NCBI RefSeq assembly: GCF_015751905.1 | Contig: NZ_JADOUF010000001.1 | Coordinates: 8,183,501-8,247,500 of the forward strand | Direction of reading: 5' to 3' | Source of the DNA: Longispora fulva | Lineage (GTDB): Bacteria > Actinomycetota > Actinomycetes > Mycobacteriales > Micromonosporaceae | DNA length: 64,000 nt | Shown here: piece after piece, positions 16,462-25,287 of the stretch | Layout of the letters: every line of letters starts with the position of its first letter | Position numbering within the stretch: position 1 is the stretch's first letter | Position numbers and translations under genes: made by a program | Notes under the pieces: model-generated | Told to the model about the DNA's origin: nothing | What the model saw: the letters and a program-made list of their open reading frames with translations, nothing else | Database searches by the model: none

Positions 16462-17415
16462 GTGAGGGACCTGTACGCGCTGCCCAAGGCGCATCTCCAC
16501 CTGCACCTCACCGGCTCCATGCGTCCCGACACCCTCGCCGAGTGGGCCGCCCGCGACGGACTCCGGCTCCCGGCCCCGATGCCCGCGGACCAGGTGCACG
16601 GCTGGGCGGACTTCCAGGACAGGTACGACACCGCGCGGGCCGTGGTGCGCTCCGCCCCGGACATCGCCCGGCTGGTCCGCGAGGCGGCGGAGACCGACGC
16701 GGCGGACGGGGCCGGTTGGCTGGAGCTGCAGGTCGACCCGACGTCGTACGCTGCCCGGCTCGGTTCCGCCGAGGCGGTGCTCGAGGCGGTGCTCGCTGGC
16801 GTGTCCGAGGCCCCGATCCCGGTGGGAGTGGTGATCGCGGCCAGCTGGGGCGCGGACCCCGGGCACGCGGAGCGGTTGGCTCGACTCGCGGCGGCGACCC
16901 CGGGTGTGGTCGGATTCGGTCTGTCCAACGACGAGCGGCTCGGCAAAGTCGGGGACTTCGCCGCAGCCTGCCGGATCGCGGCTGATGCCGGACTTCGGAT
17001 CGTGCCGCACGCCGGATTCTACGAGCCGGCCGCGCATGTCCGCGACTGTGTCGAGGTGCTGGGCGCACACCGGGTGGGCCACGCTGTCACGGCTGCCACC
17101 TGCGCGGACACCCTCGCCGTGCTCGCCGAGCGACGGGTGGCCGTCGAGTTGTGTCCGACGTCGTATCCGCCCCTGGGCGTCGCCTGGGACCTGTTCGCGC
17201 TGCTCGACGCGGGAGTGCCGGTCGCGTTGGGCACGGATGATCCGTTGTTGTTCGAGGTGGGGCTGGCGGGGGAGTACCAGATCGCGCGTGATCTTGGATG
17301 TGACGACGTGACGCTCGCTCAGCTGGCTCGGGACTCGATCGTGCACTCGGCAGCTCCGGGAGAGGTGCGGCAGGTGCTGCTGGAGGGGGTGGACGCCTGG
17401 CTGTCGGAGGGCTGA
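16462..17415 (+). CDS. Adenosine deaminase-like protein lacking the catalytic Glu
   Basis: The 317-residue metal-dependent amidohydrolase has the adenosine deaminase layout: KAHLHLHLTGSMRPDTLAE (zinc HxH), VVGFGLSNDERLG, HRVGHAV, and CPTSYPPLG followed by ALGTDDPLLF (the DD pair). The motif that normally reads HAGE or HGGE, with the catalytic Glu, here reads VPHAGFYEP, so Phe replaces Glu. Loss of deaminase activity or a different reaction is therefore likely. GTG 16462 puts the start just before the conserved YALPKAHLHLH; the same frame is open upstream to 16345, but that stretch is Gly/Arg-rich. It follows the GntR gene in the same direction. Confidence 0.78.
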   Translation: MRDLYALPKAHLHLHLTGSMRPDTLAEWAARDGLRLPAPMPADQVHGWADFQDRYDTARAVVRSAPDIARLVREAAETDAADGAGWLELQVDPTSYAARLGSAEAVLEAVLAGVSEAPIPVGVVIAASWGADPGHAERLARLAAATPGVVGFGLSNDERLGKVGDFAAACRIAADAGLRIVPHAGFYEPAAHVRDCVEVLGAHRVGHAVTAATCADTLAVLAERRVAVELCPTSYPPLGVAWDLFALLDAGVPVALGTDDPLLFEVGLAGEYQIARDLGCDDVTLAQLARDSIVHSAAPGEVRQVLLEGVDAWLSEG

Positions 17416-17524
17416 GCGGAGCGAGTCGATTGGCGTTCGACATCGGCCAGCGTGTTCGCGACGCCCTTCCTCGGCCTTGCCCCAGACACCCGGACCTGGC
17501 CCCGGCCCCGGCCCGAACCTGGGC

Positions 17525-17570
17525 GCGGACTCGGACCCGGACCCGGACCCCGACCGGCACCCGGACCGTG
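17525..17570 (+). repeat. GGACCC-rich microsatellite
   Basis: The 157-base gap between the convergent deaminase-like and phosphotransferase genes contains a run of GGACCC and CGGACC hexamers followed by imperfect copies. No terminator with a T-run is visible. It is probably simple-sequence expansion. Confidence 0.6.
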
Positions 17571-17574
17571 CCCC

Positions 17575-18372
17575 TTACCCCAACCCCTGCTCCAACTCAC
17601 CTCGATGCCTCGCCGTCCACCCCCAGGCAGCCTGAACCTCCCCCACCACCCCGGCCTCCCGCAGCCTCCCCATCGCCACATCCCCACCGTCCGCGGCCCG
17701 CTCGATCCCCTGCCAACAGCGGTCCTGCCACCACAGCACCGTCCGGACCAGCCCGGCCCTGTCCTCCAACCCGTACGCGTCCGCGACCACCCGGATCAGT
17801 CGCCCCGCCAGCACGGGGTCGAGGACCTCCGCACCGAGCCCCGCGTACTGCCAACACACGTGTGCCACGTCCTGCACCCGCAGCCCCGGTGCCGCGGTGT
17901 CCCAGTCGATGAACGCGACAGGACTCCCGTCCCGGTAGATCGTGTTCCTCGGCGACAGGTCGTTGTGGCAGACCACCTCGTGATCACCAGCCAGGTCCGT
18001 GCCAGCAGTCAGGTCGTGGAACTCGCGGACCAGCGCGGCGACCCGGGCCAAGCTCTCCTCGCTGCGTAACCAGGCCGGCCTCGGGGGCTTCCACGGCACA
18101 TGTCCGGCGACGAAGGTGAGGATGTCGCGTCCCTGGTCGTCGGTGCCGAGATGGTTGGGCGCGCCGGCCCAGCCGTGCTGTTCGAGGTGGTGCAGCAGAT
18201 CGTGTGCGAATCCCGGCGCCGGCGGTCGGCGCACGGTGTCCCCGACGCGTACCACGGCGTTCACGAACCCGCCGGGCAGTGCACGTTCCTGCGACCGCTC
18301 GCCCGGGCCCGACGCCTGACTCTGTCCAGCGACGTCGTCGTCCACGAGTTCCATCCTGTCGTCTCGGAACAT
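17575..18372 (-). CDS. Aminoglycoside phosphotransferase (APH) family kinase
   Basis: The 265-residue small-molecule kinase of the APH/choline-kinase fold has the catalytic loop VCHNDLSPRNTIY (Asp base and Asn metal ligand) and the metal-binding Asp in VAFIDWDTAAPG. A likely nucleotide-binding strand is GRDILTFVAGHVPWKP. The usual first lobe is short, as in the phosphotransferase enzyme family of actinomycetes. ATG 18372 has a strong gggaaggg site; an internal ATG at 18354 is less likely. The gene is divergent from the aldo/keto reductase, with 210 bases of promoter space between them. Its substrate cannot be told; a resistance role is only one possibility. Confidence 0.85.
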   Translation of the reverse strand: MFRDDRMELVDDDVAGQSQASGPGERSQERALPGGFVNAVVRVGDTVRRPPAPGFAHDLLHHLEQHGWAGAPNHLGTDDQGRDILTFVAGHVPWKPPRPAWLRSEESLARVAALVREFHDLTAGTDLAGDHEVVCHNDLSPRNTIYRDGSPVAFIDWDTAAPGLRVQDVAHVCWQYAGLGAEVLDPVLAGRLIRVVADAYGLEDRAGLVRTVLWWQDRCWQGIERAADGGDVAMGRLREAGVVGEVQAAWGWTARHRGELEQGLG

Positions 18373-18582
18373 GAGCCCTTCCCTCGGGCAGCCCCGGTTC
18401 CACAGGGCCGACCTGACCCCACAGGCCACCAGGTCCCACCGGACATACATCCCACACCCAGATCGCCACGCCCGCTCGCCGGAAGCCGCGCGCGTGCGAC
18501 AGTTGATCGGCAGGCCCGGCGTGGCGCGGACACCGCGCCTCGCAGGCACCCCGGAGGAGAGCCGGCACCCAGAGGAGAGACA

Positions 18583-19599
18583 GTGTCCGACTACCGCGTC
18601 CTCGGCCGTACCGGCGTCCGGCTCAGCCCGCTGACCCTCGGCGCGATGAATTTCGGGCGGATCGGTAACGCTGACCACGCCGACGGCATCCGGATCATCC
18701 ACCGTGCCCTCGACGAGGGCATCACCGTCATCGACACCGCCGACGTCTACTCGCAGGGCGAGTCCGAGGAGGTCGTCGGCAAGGCGCTCGTCGACGGGCG
18801 GCGCGACGAGGTGTTCCTCGCGACCAAGTTCCACGGCCAGATGGGCGACAACCCCCACCATCGGGGCAACTCGCGGCGGTGGATCATGCGCGAGGTCGAG
18901 AACAGCCTGCGGCGGCTGCGGACCGACCATATCGACCTGTACCAGGTGCACCGCCCCGACCCGAGCGTCGACTTCGACGATACCCTCAGCGCGTTGAGTG
19001 ACCTGGTCCACCAAGGCAAGATCCACTATGTGGGTACGTCCACGTTCTCCGCCGCCCAGATCGTCGAGGGCCAGTGGACGGCCGAGCGGCGTGGTCGGGA
19101 GCGGGTCGTGGCCGAACAGCCGCCGTACTCGATCCTGGCCCGCGGCATCGAGCGCGACGTGCTCCCGGTCGCCCAGCGCTACGGTCTGGGCATCCTGCCG
19201 TGGAGCCCCCTGGCCGGCGGCTGGCTGTCCGGCTCGTACCTGAACGGCGGCTCCCGCCGGGTCGAGCGGTTCCCCGCGCGCTACGACGCGGCGCTGCCGG
19301 CCAACGCGCCGAAGATCGAGGCGGTGACGAAGCTGGCGGCGCTCGCCGACGAGGCAGGACTGTCCCTGATCCACCTGGCGATCGGGTTCGTGCTCGCGCA
19401 TCCGGCGGTCACGTCGGCGATCATCGGGCCCCGGACGCTGGAGCACCTGGAGTCGCAGCTGGGGGCCGCGACGGTGGTGCTGTCCGCCGACGTCCTCGAC
19501 CGAATCGACGAGATCGTGCCGCCCGGGGTGAACCTGAACCCGGCGGACGCCGGCTACGAGCCGCCGTCGATCACGGATTCCCGGCTGCGCCGCCGCTGA
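18583..19599 (+). CDS. Aldo/keto reductase
   Basis: The 338-residue NADPH-dependent aldo/keto reductase has the family pattern: DYRVLGRTGVRLSPLTLGAMNFG at the start, the catalytic Asp and Tyr in VIDTADVYSQGESEEVVG, the Lys in FLATKFHG and the His in LYQVHRPDP. The C-terminal NADPH-binding segment is SAIIGPRTLEHLESQLGA. The substrate is unknown. GTG 18583 lies four bases after a gaggaga site. The 198 bases to the end of the convergent acetyltransferase hold no gene, only the post-stop element described separately. Confidence 0.93.
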   Translation: MSDYRVLGRTGVRLSPLTLGAMNFGRIGNADHADGIRIIHRALDEGITVIDTADVYSQGESEEVVGKALVDGRRDEVFLATKFHGQMGDNPHHRGNSRRWIMREVENSLRRLRTDHIDLYQVHRPDPSVDFDDTLSALSDLVHQGKIHYVGTSTFSAAQIVEGQWTAERRGRERVVAEQPPYSILARGIERDVLPVAQRYGLGILPWSPLAGGWLSGSYLNGGSRRVERFPARYDAALPANAPKIEAVTKLAALADEAGLSLIHLAIGFVLAHPAVTSAIIGPRTLEHLESQLGAATVVLSADVLDRIDEIVPPGVNLNPADAGYEPPSITDSRLRRR

Positions 19600-19756
19600 G
19601 CTGTGCCACGCGGCAGGCGGGGAGGGGGAGGCTCGGCTCCTCGGCCCAGTGCACAGGAGGGACCAGAGACAAGTCCGTCCGGGCGGCTGTGGCACCCACC
19701 CCGCCGGGCTGGGCCGAGGCACGGGAGCCCGGTTTGACCCCGCTGGGCGGGGCCGG

Positions 19757-19800
19757 CGCGTGCCGGGTCGGGCCCCACCGTAACCGGATGATGGTTTTCA
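19757..19800 (-). repeat. Post-stop repeated element, copy A
   Basis: Reading on the minus strand, this 44-base stretch begins with the stop codon of the acetyltransferase gene and continues AAACCATCATCCGGTTACGG, then TGGGGCCCGACCCGGCACGCG. Near-identical sequence follows the stop codons at 24929 and 58526. The last bases can form a small CCGGC/GCCGG hairpin. Confidence 0.75.
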
Positions 19801-20469
19801 GTGCAGTGGGACGCCACCCGGGCGGTCCAGGGCACGCCACAGGGCCATCGCCTGGTCGTCGACCGCCACGTCGCCCTCGCAGTCGCGCTGGTAGATCTCG
19901 ATGTACTCGCGGAGCACGTCGGCGTTGATCGTGTCCGGCTCGGCCCCGGCGAACTCCGGGTCGGCGTGCAGTACGAGCAGCAGCAGGTCGGGCACCCTTT
20001 CACCCTCGGGGCCCAGCGCCGGCTGGAAGTAGGGCACGTCCAGGGCCCTCGCGCCGCGCCGCTGGTAGAACCGGAGCCGCGCGTCGGCGTACCCGTGCCG
20101 CTCGTTGCCCGTGTGGCATGTCGGGTCCTCCACCTCGGCGAGGATCAGGCACGGCTCGTAGGCGGTGCGCCACGCGTCCAGGGCCGCGTCGAGCAGCGGC
20201 CCGCCGACCCGGCCGCCGCGGTGCCCGGGTCGCACCGCCAGCCAGGACAGCAGCAGTACCCGGGGGCCGGGTTCCCAGTCGCCGATGGCGCCGGCCAGGA
20301 CCGTGCCCGCGTCGTCCGTGGCGATCCACACCGGACCCCGGCCGGAGCCGAGTGCGGCGCGGATCCCGCCGAGGGAGCTCAGCTCGGCGGGCGGGAACGA
20401 CGCGACCAGGATCTCCTCGTACAGCGCGTCGAGTTGGGGCCCCGGGGTGAGCAGTTCCGTGATCCGCAT
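19798..20469 (-). CDS. GNAT family N-acetyltransferase
   Basis: The 223-residue protein has the GNAT core: VWIATDDAGTVLAGAIGDW, then LLSWLAVRPGHRGGRVGGPLLDAAL, which carries the acetyl-CoA pyrophosphate loop (R/Q-x-x-G-x-G/A variant RPGHRGGRVGG), and ARLRFYQRRGARALDVPYF with the usual conserved Tyr. It transfers an acetyl group from acetyl-CoA to an unknown amine. The start is ATG 20469, without a strong ribosome site, 70 bases from the divergent membrane-protein gene. Its stop codon opens one copy of the repeated post-stop element. Confidence 0.85.
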   Translation of the reverse strand: MRITELLTPGPQLDALYEEILVASFPPAELSSLGGIRAALGSGRGPVWIATDDAGTVLAGAIGDWEPGPRVLLLSWLAVRPGHRGGRVGGPLLDAALDAWRTAYEPCLILAEVEDPTCHTGNERHGYADARLRFYQRRGARALDVPYFQPALGPEGERVPDLLLLVLHADPEFAGAEPDTINADVLREYIEIYQRDCEGDVAVDDQAMALWRALDRPGGVPLH

Positions 20470-20539
20470 GTCGCTCAGTGTACAGTTCAGCGCTCCCCGA
20501 ATCGCCTAGTCTGAATGTCTACATGCGACAGGAGGCACG

Positions 20540-20935
20540 GTGTCTGAGCAGCAGGGACTCTTCGGTGGGGTGCTCCGGCAGGTGGCCAGAGGGCTGGCGG
20601 GGGACCGGCCGCTGCTCCTCGGCCTGGCGGGGGTCGTGGTCGTGGGCGCGATCGGGTTGGCGACCCCGGGGGGCGCGCGGCTCGCGGTGTTCGCGGTCGC
20701 CGGGGTGGTGCTGGTGCTGTGTCTGGCGCGGATCGTGGTGACCGCCCGGGTGGAGGGCGCGCGGGCCCGGCGGCGGCGGGACAACGTGGCCCGGTTGGGC
20801 GCGGACGCGAAGCTCGGCAACGCCCGGCTGTCGGCCCCGGGCAGTAACGAGTTCGTGGCCGGTGACGGGTTGCAGATGAAGGATCTGACGATGACCGCCG
20901 GCGTGGAGCCGGACCACCGCCGGGACACCCGGTGA
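20540..20935 (+). CDS. Small two-helix membrane protein of a STAND cassette
   Basis: The 131-residue protein has two hydrophobic helices (residues about 26-43 and 47-68), a basic ARARRRRDNVARL segment and a C-terminal tail ending GSNEFVAGDGLQMKDLTMTAGVEP. The tail resembles the short Gly/Asn-rich tails found on membrane proteins next to actinomycete STAND ATPases. GTG 20540 follows AGGAGG. Its stop overlaps the STAND gene start by four bases, so the two are co-translated. I do not recognise a named family. The arrangement suggests a membrane effector or anchor for the ATPase. Confidence 0.75.
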   Translation: MSEQQGLFGGVLRQVARGLAGDRPLLLGLAGVVVVGAIGLATPGGARLAVFAVAGVVLVLCLARIVVTARVEGARARRRRDNVARLGADAKLGNARLSAPGSNEFVAGDGLQMKDLTMTAGVEPDHRRDTR

Positions 20936-23412
20936 CCGCCCCCGCCCGCTTCATCGGCCGCCGCGCCGAGATCGCCCGCGCCCTCGGCCTCCTCACCCCC
21001 GCCCCGCACGGCTCCGTGCTCGACGTCGTCGGCATGCACGGCATCGGCAAGACCTTCTTCCTCCAGGAGATGGTCTCCGAGGCCCGGGCCGCGGGTTCCC
21101 GGGTGTTCTACAAGGATCTGGCCGACGACCTCACAGGCCTGGGCTTCGACGAGCGGCACGGCACCGGCCCCGACGCCGGCCTCGCGGTCCTGGTGGAGAC
21201 CCTGGTGTTCGCCGGCAAGCTGGCCCGCTCGCTGCTGGAGGCGTTCGGCCGGTCGGGGCGGGAGCTGCGCGAGGTCGTGAAGCTGCACGCGCAGCTGCGG
21301 GCCCGGCTGGAGGAGGGATCGGGCAACACGGTCACCCTTGGTGCGCACAGCAGCGTGGAGAACATGAATCTGCGGGTCGTCGAGGACGTCGCCCGGGTGA
21401 TGGCCCTGCAGGCGGAGTTCGACGAGGCGTTCGTGGGGGCGTGGCCGGCGGCGACCGGTGGCCGGCCTGTGCTGCTGGCGATCGACTCGTTCGAGCGGGT
21501 GGTCGACGACGAGATCGGCCGGTGGCTGCTCAAGACGGTCACGTCGCTGCCGAACACGCTGACCCTGCTGGCCCGGACGCCGACCGGGCACTCGCTGGTG
21601 AGCGATTCCGCGCACGTGCACCGGGAGCCGCTGGCGCCGTTCGAGCCGGCTGAGGTCGCCGAGTACCTCCAGGAGCAGGTCGGGCCCGAGCTGGTCGACG
21701 GGGACATCGCCGAGATCGTCTACACGTTCACCCACGGCCACCCGGGCGGCGTGGACCTGGCCGGCCGGTACCTCCTGGAGCACGGTGCCGCCCGGCAGGG
21801 CCGGATGACGCCGGCGGAGCTGCGCCGCGAGTTCGCCCGGCTGCCCGAGCGCGAGGGCGACAGGTGGGGCGGGATGGTCGACCTGATCCTCGGGGTACTG
21901 CGCGGGGAGCGGCGGTCGTCGCTGACCCCGGCGGTGGAGTGCGCTGCGGTCGTGGGCCGGTTCGACGCGCCGATGATGGTGGACCTGCTGGGGCTCACCG
22001 ACACCGGGGAGGCCGACCGGGTGCTCAAGGGCCTGGAGGGGCTGCGGCTGGCGTGGAACGTGCCCGACGAGGTCGGCGAGCGCAGCGACTGGTACCGGCT
22101 GCACGAGTTCATCCGGATCTCCCTGGCCGAGCAGTTGCGCACCGGCAACCAGGACCGCTGGCTGCACCTGCACGACCTGGCGGCCCGGCACTGCTACGAC
22201 AGGCTGCTGAACTGGGAGGACGACCGGGGCGAGTACGGCACCTGGCACTGCTACGAGAACCCGCACTGGCAGGAGTACAAACAGGCGTGGCTGCACCACA
22301 CCGGACAGACGACGCCCGACCCGCGGCTGACGTTCGTCCGGTTCCTCGTGGTGTTCCTCGAGGCGTTCTGGTGGTGGGGCTGCTACCACCCGTTCCCGTT
22401 CAACCGGCAGCTGATCGACGACTGGGAGAGGTTCCTCGGCGCGTGGGGGACCAGGCCGACGTGGAACGCCCGCGGCGGCTCGCCGAAGGTGGCGGGTCAG
22501 CGGCTGTCCGACGCGCTGGTGTTCCTGATCGACCACTATCCGCACGGGCACGACAAGAGCCGCCCGTCGCAGCCGTGGGAGGCGATCCGGCGCAAGCTGC
22601 TCCAGGCGCAGGACATCTGCGGCCTGGCCCCGGGCGGCCGGCTGCGGGTGTCCGAGGAGGACACCGTGGCGGTCGCCCGGGCCCGGGGCCTGCTGGACAT
22701 CTTCCTGGCGCACACCCGCCGGTTCGCAGATCCGGCGGACCCGGGCGCTGTCCGGTACTACGACAGCGCGCTGACAGCCTTCGTCGACGACCACTGGGTC
22801 ACCGAGTGGCTGCTGTTCGAGCGGGCGGACCTGGATCTGGAGCGGGGCCTGCTCGACGAGGCCCTCGCGGGCGTCGACCGGGCGGCCCGGGCGGTGCTGG
22901 AGCTGGCGGACACCGACGACGAGTGGGACCACGAGCTGGCGGCCAACCTGCACCGGGTCCGCGCGGACGTGCTGTGGGCGCGCGGCGAACCCGACCGGGC
23001 CGCTGAGGCCTACCGACTGGCCCTGGTGGACGCGTACTGGTTCCAGGGCAGCCCGCACGAGCCGGACGCGTACTCCGCCCGGTTCTACAAGGAGATCACC
23101 TCGCGGGCGGTGGACCGGATCGTGTCCCTCGCGGCGACCGACCCCGACGCGGCCGTCCGGTTCGCGATGGCGGTGCGGCCGCTGGCGGAGGAGGCCGGCG
23201 GGGTGGCCGCCGACGGCGTGCGGGAGCTGATCCTGACCGGTTCGCCGGAGGCGCTGGCCGACCGCCTGCTGCCGCGCGGGCCGGCCGAGCACGAGCTGTC
23301 CGACCCGCAGAGCGAGTTCCTCGACGAGCTGCGCGACCGGCGCGAGTTCGCCCCGGAGCCCCGGGAGAACATCACGGTGCTGCTGAGGATTGAAGAGGAT
23401 TCGCCCGAATAG
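20932..23412 (+). CDS. STAND-type AAA ATPase (conflict-system-like NTPase)
   Basis: The 826-residue protein starts with an orphan ATP-binding domain: FIGRRAEIARAL, the Walker A loop VVGMHGIGKTFF (residues about 33-44) and the Walker B strand VLLAIDSFERVV, followed by LLARTPTG in sensor position. The region LAPFEPAEVAEYLQEQ is the typical STAND winged-helix linker. The C-terminal half (residues about 400-770) is helical and contains repeat-like segments (LDLERGLLDEALAGVDRAARAVLELAD, RADVLWARGEPDRAAEAYRLAL), probably TPR-type sensor repeats. Such proteins sense a trigger and oligomerise. It is sandwiched between two small proteins in an apparent three-gene cassette. Confidence 0.85.
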   Translation: MTAPARFIGRRAEIARALGLLTPAPHGSVLDVVGMHGIGKTFFLQEMVSEARAAGSRVFYKDLADDLTGLGFDERHGTGPDAGLAVLVETLVFAGKLARSLLEAFGRSGRELREVVKLHAQLRARLEEGSGNTVTLGAHSSVENMNLRVVEDVARVMALQAEFDEAFVGAWPAATGGRPVLLAIDSFERVVDDEIGRWLLKTVTSLPNTLTLLARTPTGHSLVSDSAHVHREPLAPFEPAEVAEYLQEQVGPELVDGDIAEIVYTFTHGHPGGVDLAGRYLLEHGAARQGRMTPAELRREFARLPEREGDRWGGMVDLILGVLRGERRSSLTPAVECAAVVGRFDAPMMVDLLGLTDTGEADRVLKGLEGLRLAWNVPDEVGERSDWYRLHEFIRISLAEQLRTGNQDRWLHLHDLAARHCYDRLLNWEDDRGEYGTWHCYENPHWQEYKQAWLHHTGQTTPDPRLTFVRFLVVFLEAFWWWGCYHPFPFNRQLIDDWERFLGAWGTRPTWNARGGSPKVAGQRLSDALVFLIDHYPHGHDKSRPSQPWEAIRRKLLQAQDICGLAPGGRLRVSEEDTVAVARARGLLDIFLAHTRRFADPADPGAVRYYDSALTAFVDDHWVTEWLLFERADLDLERGLLDEALAGVDRAARAVLELADTDDEWDHELAANLHRVRADVLWARGEPDRAAEAYRLALVDAYWFQGSPHEPDAYSARFYKEITSRAVDRIVSLAATDPDAAVRFAMAVRPLAEEAGGVAADGVRELILTGSPEALADRLLPRGPAEHELSDPQSEFLDELRDRREFAPEPRENITVLLRIEEDSPE

Positions 23413-23475
23413 TCCTTGGTGGCGGACTGTGAAAGCGACGAGCACTTCAGGTCACCGTGCCGCGAGACTAGGCGG

Positions 23476-23838
23476 ATGGTCGCTGAGTGGATCGTCGCGT
23501 TGGCAACGGCTGGTGGCTCCGAACTCGTCGGTGCGAGGGGCACCGCGGACTGGAAGGCGGTCCGGGCACGCTTCGCCCGGTTGCTCGCCCGGGGCGACGA
23601 GTCCCGGGTCGTCGGGGAGATCGAGCGGTTCGACGCCGAGGCCAGCAGCCTGGCCCGGGTGGACGCCGCGCTGCGCCCCCGGCTGGGGATGGCCGTGGAG
23701 TACACCTGGCAGGTCCGGCTCGTCGCGCTGCTGGAGGACCACCCGGACGCCGCCAGCGACCTGTGCACGCTTCTCCTCGCCGCGCACGACCCGGTGACCG
23801 TACGATCGGAGTCGATGCCGTTCGCCCCTTCGCCCTGA
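23476..23838 (+). CDS. Small helical protein accompanying the STAND ATPase
   Basis: The 120-residue protein begins MVAEWIVALATAGGSELVGARGTADWKAVRARFARLLARGDE. This pattern recurs in many short actinomycete proteins and N-terminal domains found beside STAND NTPases, and may be an effector-associated adaptor domain. The hydrophobic N-terminus could insert in the membrane. ATG 23476 was chosen because homology starts there; the frame is open back to 23416, three bases after the STAND stop. It precedes mscR by ten bases but is functionally unrelated to it. Confidence 0.65.
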   Translation: MVAEWIVALATAGGSELVGARGTADWKAVRARFARLLARGDESRVVGEIERFDAEASSLARVDAALRPRLGMAVEYTWQVRLVALLEDHPDAASDLCTLLLAAHDPVTVRSESMPFAPSP

Positions 23839-23848
23839 GGAGCCGTGA

Positions 23849-24931
23849 GTGCACGAGGTCCGCGGAGTCGTCGCCCGTTCCGCCCACGCTCCGGTGACCC
23901 TGGAGACGGTCCTGGTGCCCGACCCCGGCCCCGGCGAGGCGTTGGTCGCGGTGCGGGCGTGCGGGGTGTGCCACACGGACCTGCACTACCGCGAGGGCGG
24001 GATCAACGACGAGTTCCCGTTCCTGCTCGGCCACGAGGCGGCCGGGACCGTGGAGGCCGTCGGACCCGACGTCACAGGGCTCGCCCCGGGCGACTACGTG
24101 ATCCTCAACTGGCGCGCGGTGTGCGGCCGGTGCCGGGCGTGCCTGCGCGGTCGGCCGCAGTACTGCTTCGCCACCCACAACGCCCTCCAGAAGATGACCC
24201 TGGCCGACGGCACCCCGCTGTCCCCGGCCCTCGGGATCGGCGCGTTCGCCGACAAGACGCTCGTCGCCGCCGGCCAGTGCACGAAGGTCGACCCGGCAGC
24301 CGAGCCCGCCGTCGCCGGCCTGCTCGGCTGCGGCGTGATGGCCGGGCTCGGCGCGGCGCTGAACACCGGCGCTGTGTCGCGGGGCGACTCGGTGGCCGTG
24401 ATCGGCTGCGGCGGGGTCGGCAACGCGGCCATCGCCGGGGCCCGGCTGGCCGGCGCGGCCACGATCATCGGGGTCGACGTCGACGCCCGCAAGCTCGACT
24501 GGGCCCGGCAGCTCGGCGCGACGCACACCGTCCTGTCCGGAGCCACGGACGTGGTCGAGGCCATCCGGGAGCTGACCGGCGGCTTCGGCGCGGACGTGGT
24601 GATCGACGCCGTGGGCCGCCCGGAGACCTACACCCAGGCGTTCTACGCCCGTGACCTCGCCGGCACCGTCGTCCTCGTCGGTGTCCCCACCCCGGACATG
24701 CGCGTCGACCTGCCGCTCCTCGACGTCTTCGGCCGCGGAGGCGCCCTGAAGTCCTCCTGGTACGGCGACTGTCTGCCGTCCCGCGACTTCCCCACCCTGA
24801 TCGACCTGTACCTGCAGGGCCGCCTCGACCTCGGCGCGTTCGTCTCGGAGCGGATCGCCCCGGACGGCGTCGAGGAGGCGTTCGCCCGGATGTCCCGGGG
24901 CGAGGTCCTGCGCTCGGTCGTCGAGTTCTGA
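23849..24931 (+). CDS. mscR: S-(hydroxymethyl)mycothiol dehydrogenase
   Basis: The 360-residue zinc alcohol dehydrogenase matches mycobacterial MscR almost throughout: [83 protein letters not shown] and the C-terminal [29 protein letters not shown]. It oxidises S-hydroxymethylmycothiol, formed from formaldehyde and mycothiol, to the formyl thioester with NAD. Catalytic zinc ligands are in CGVCH and GHE; structural zinc Cys residues are in [18 protein letters not shown] 23849 follows AGGAG by six bases. The gene is good evidence that the host makes mycothiol. Copy B of the post-stop element begins at its stop codon. Confidence 0.95.
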   Translation: MHEVRGVVARSAHAPVTLETVLVPDPGPGEALVAVRACGVCHTDLHYREGGINDEFPFLLGHEAAGTVEAVGPDVTGLAPGDYVILNWRAVCGRCRACLRGRPQYCFATHNALQKMTLADGTPLSPALGIGAFADKTLVAAGQCTKVDPAAEPAVAGLLGCGVMAGLGAALNTGAVSRGDSVAVIGCGGVGNAAIAGARLAGAATIIGVDVDARKLDWARQLGATHTVLSGATDVVEAIRELTGGFGADVVIDAVGRPETYTQAFYARDLAGTVVLVGVPTPDMRVDLPLLDVFGRGGALKSSWYGDCLPSRDFPTLIDLYLQGRLDLGAFVSERIAPDGVEEAFARMSRGEVLRSVVEF

Positions 24932-24968
24932 AAGACCATCATTCGGTTACGGTGGGGCCCGACCCGGG
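24929..24968 (+). repeat. Post-stop repeated element, copy B
   Basis: The element starts with the mscR stop codon and runs AAGACCATCATTCGGTTACG then GTGGGGCCCGACCCGG on the plus strand. It differs at only a few positions from the copies ending at 19800 and 58526. The 150 bases to the next convergent gene contain no ORF. Confidence 0.75.
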
Positions 24969-25080
24969 TTCCGCCGGCCGAAGCCCAGCGGGCCGGCCCC
25001 TCGGAGCCCTGGGCGGGGTGACCGGGCCGCCCGGCGCTCTGCGCCGACCGGCCCGGCCCGGCCCGGTCGGCTCCCGCTCC

Positions 25081-25287
25081 CTACCGGCTCGCCGGCGTCA
25101 CGAACGGCCCCTCCGGCAGCCGCTCCACCGGCACCGGCCGGACGAACTCCGGATCGAACACCCCGAACAGCCACAGCACCAGCCAACAGGCGCCCGCCAG
25201 CAGGCAGATCCCGAACAGCACCCCGAACCAGTGGTCCCGCAGCCGCCACGGCCGCTGGACCGGGCTGTCCACCTCGACCTCGTCCAT
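25081..25287 (-). CDS. Small single-pass membrane protein
   Basis: This 68-residue protein has an acidic start (MDEVEVDSPVQRPWRLRDHW) and one membrane helix (residues about 21-42, FGVLFGICLLAGACWLVLWLFG), then a short Pro-rich tail. ATG 25287 shares one base with the stop of the lipoprotein gene upstream, so the two are translationally coupled. No family is recognised. It may assist the lipoprotein. Confidence 0.7.
   Translation of the reverse strand: MDEVEVDSPVQRPWRLRDHWFGVLFGICLLAGACWLVLWLFGVFDPEFVRPVPVERLPEGPFVTPASR

Noticed and set aside
20506-23445. Very long minus-strand open frame (979 codons) opposite the STAND gene
   Set aside because: Its product is Arg/Pro/Gln/His/Val-rich with no domain, and the plus frame has a clear ATPase and coupled starts. 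It is a GC-bias shadow.
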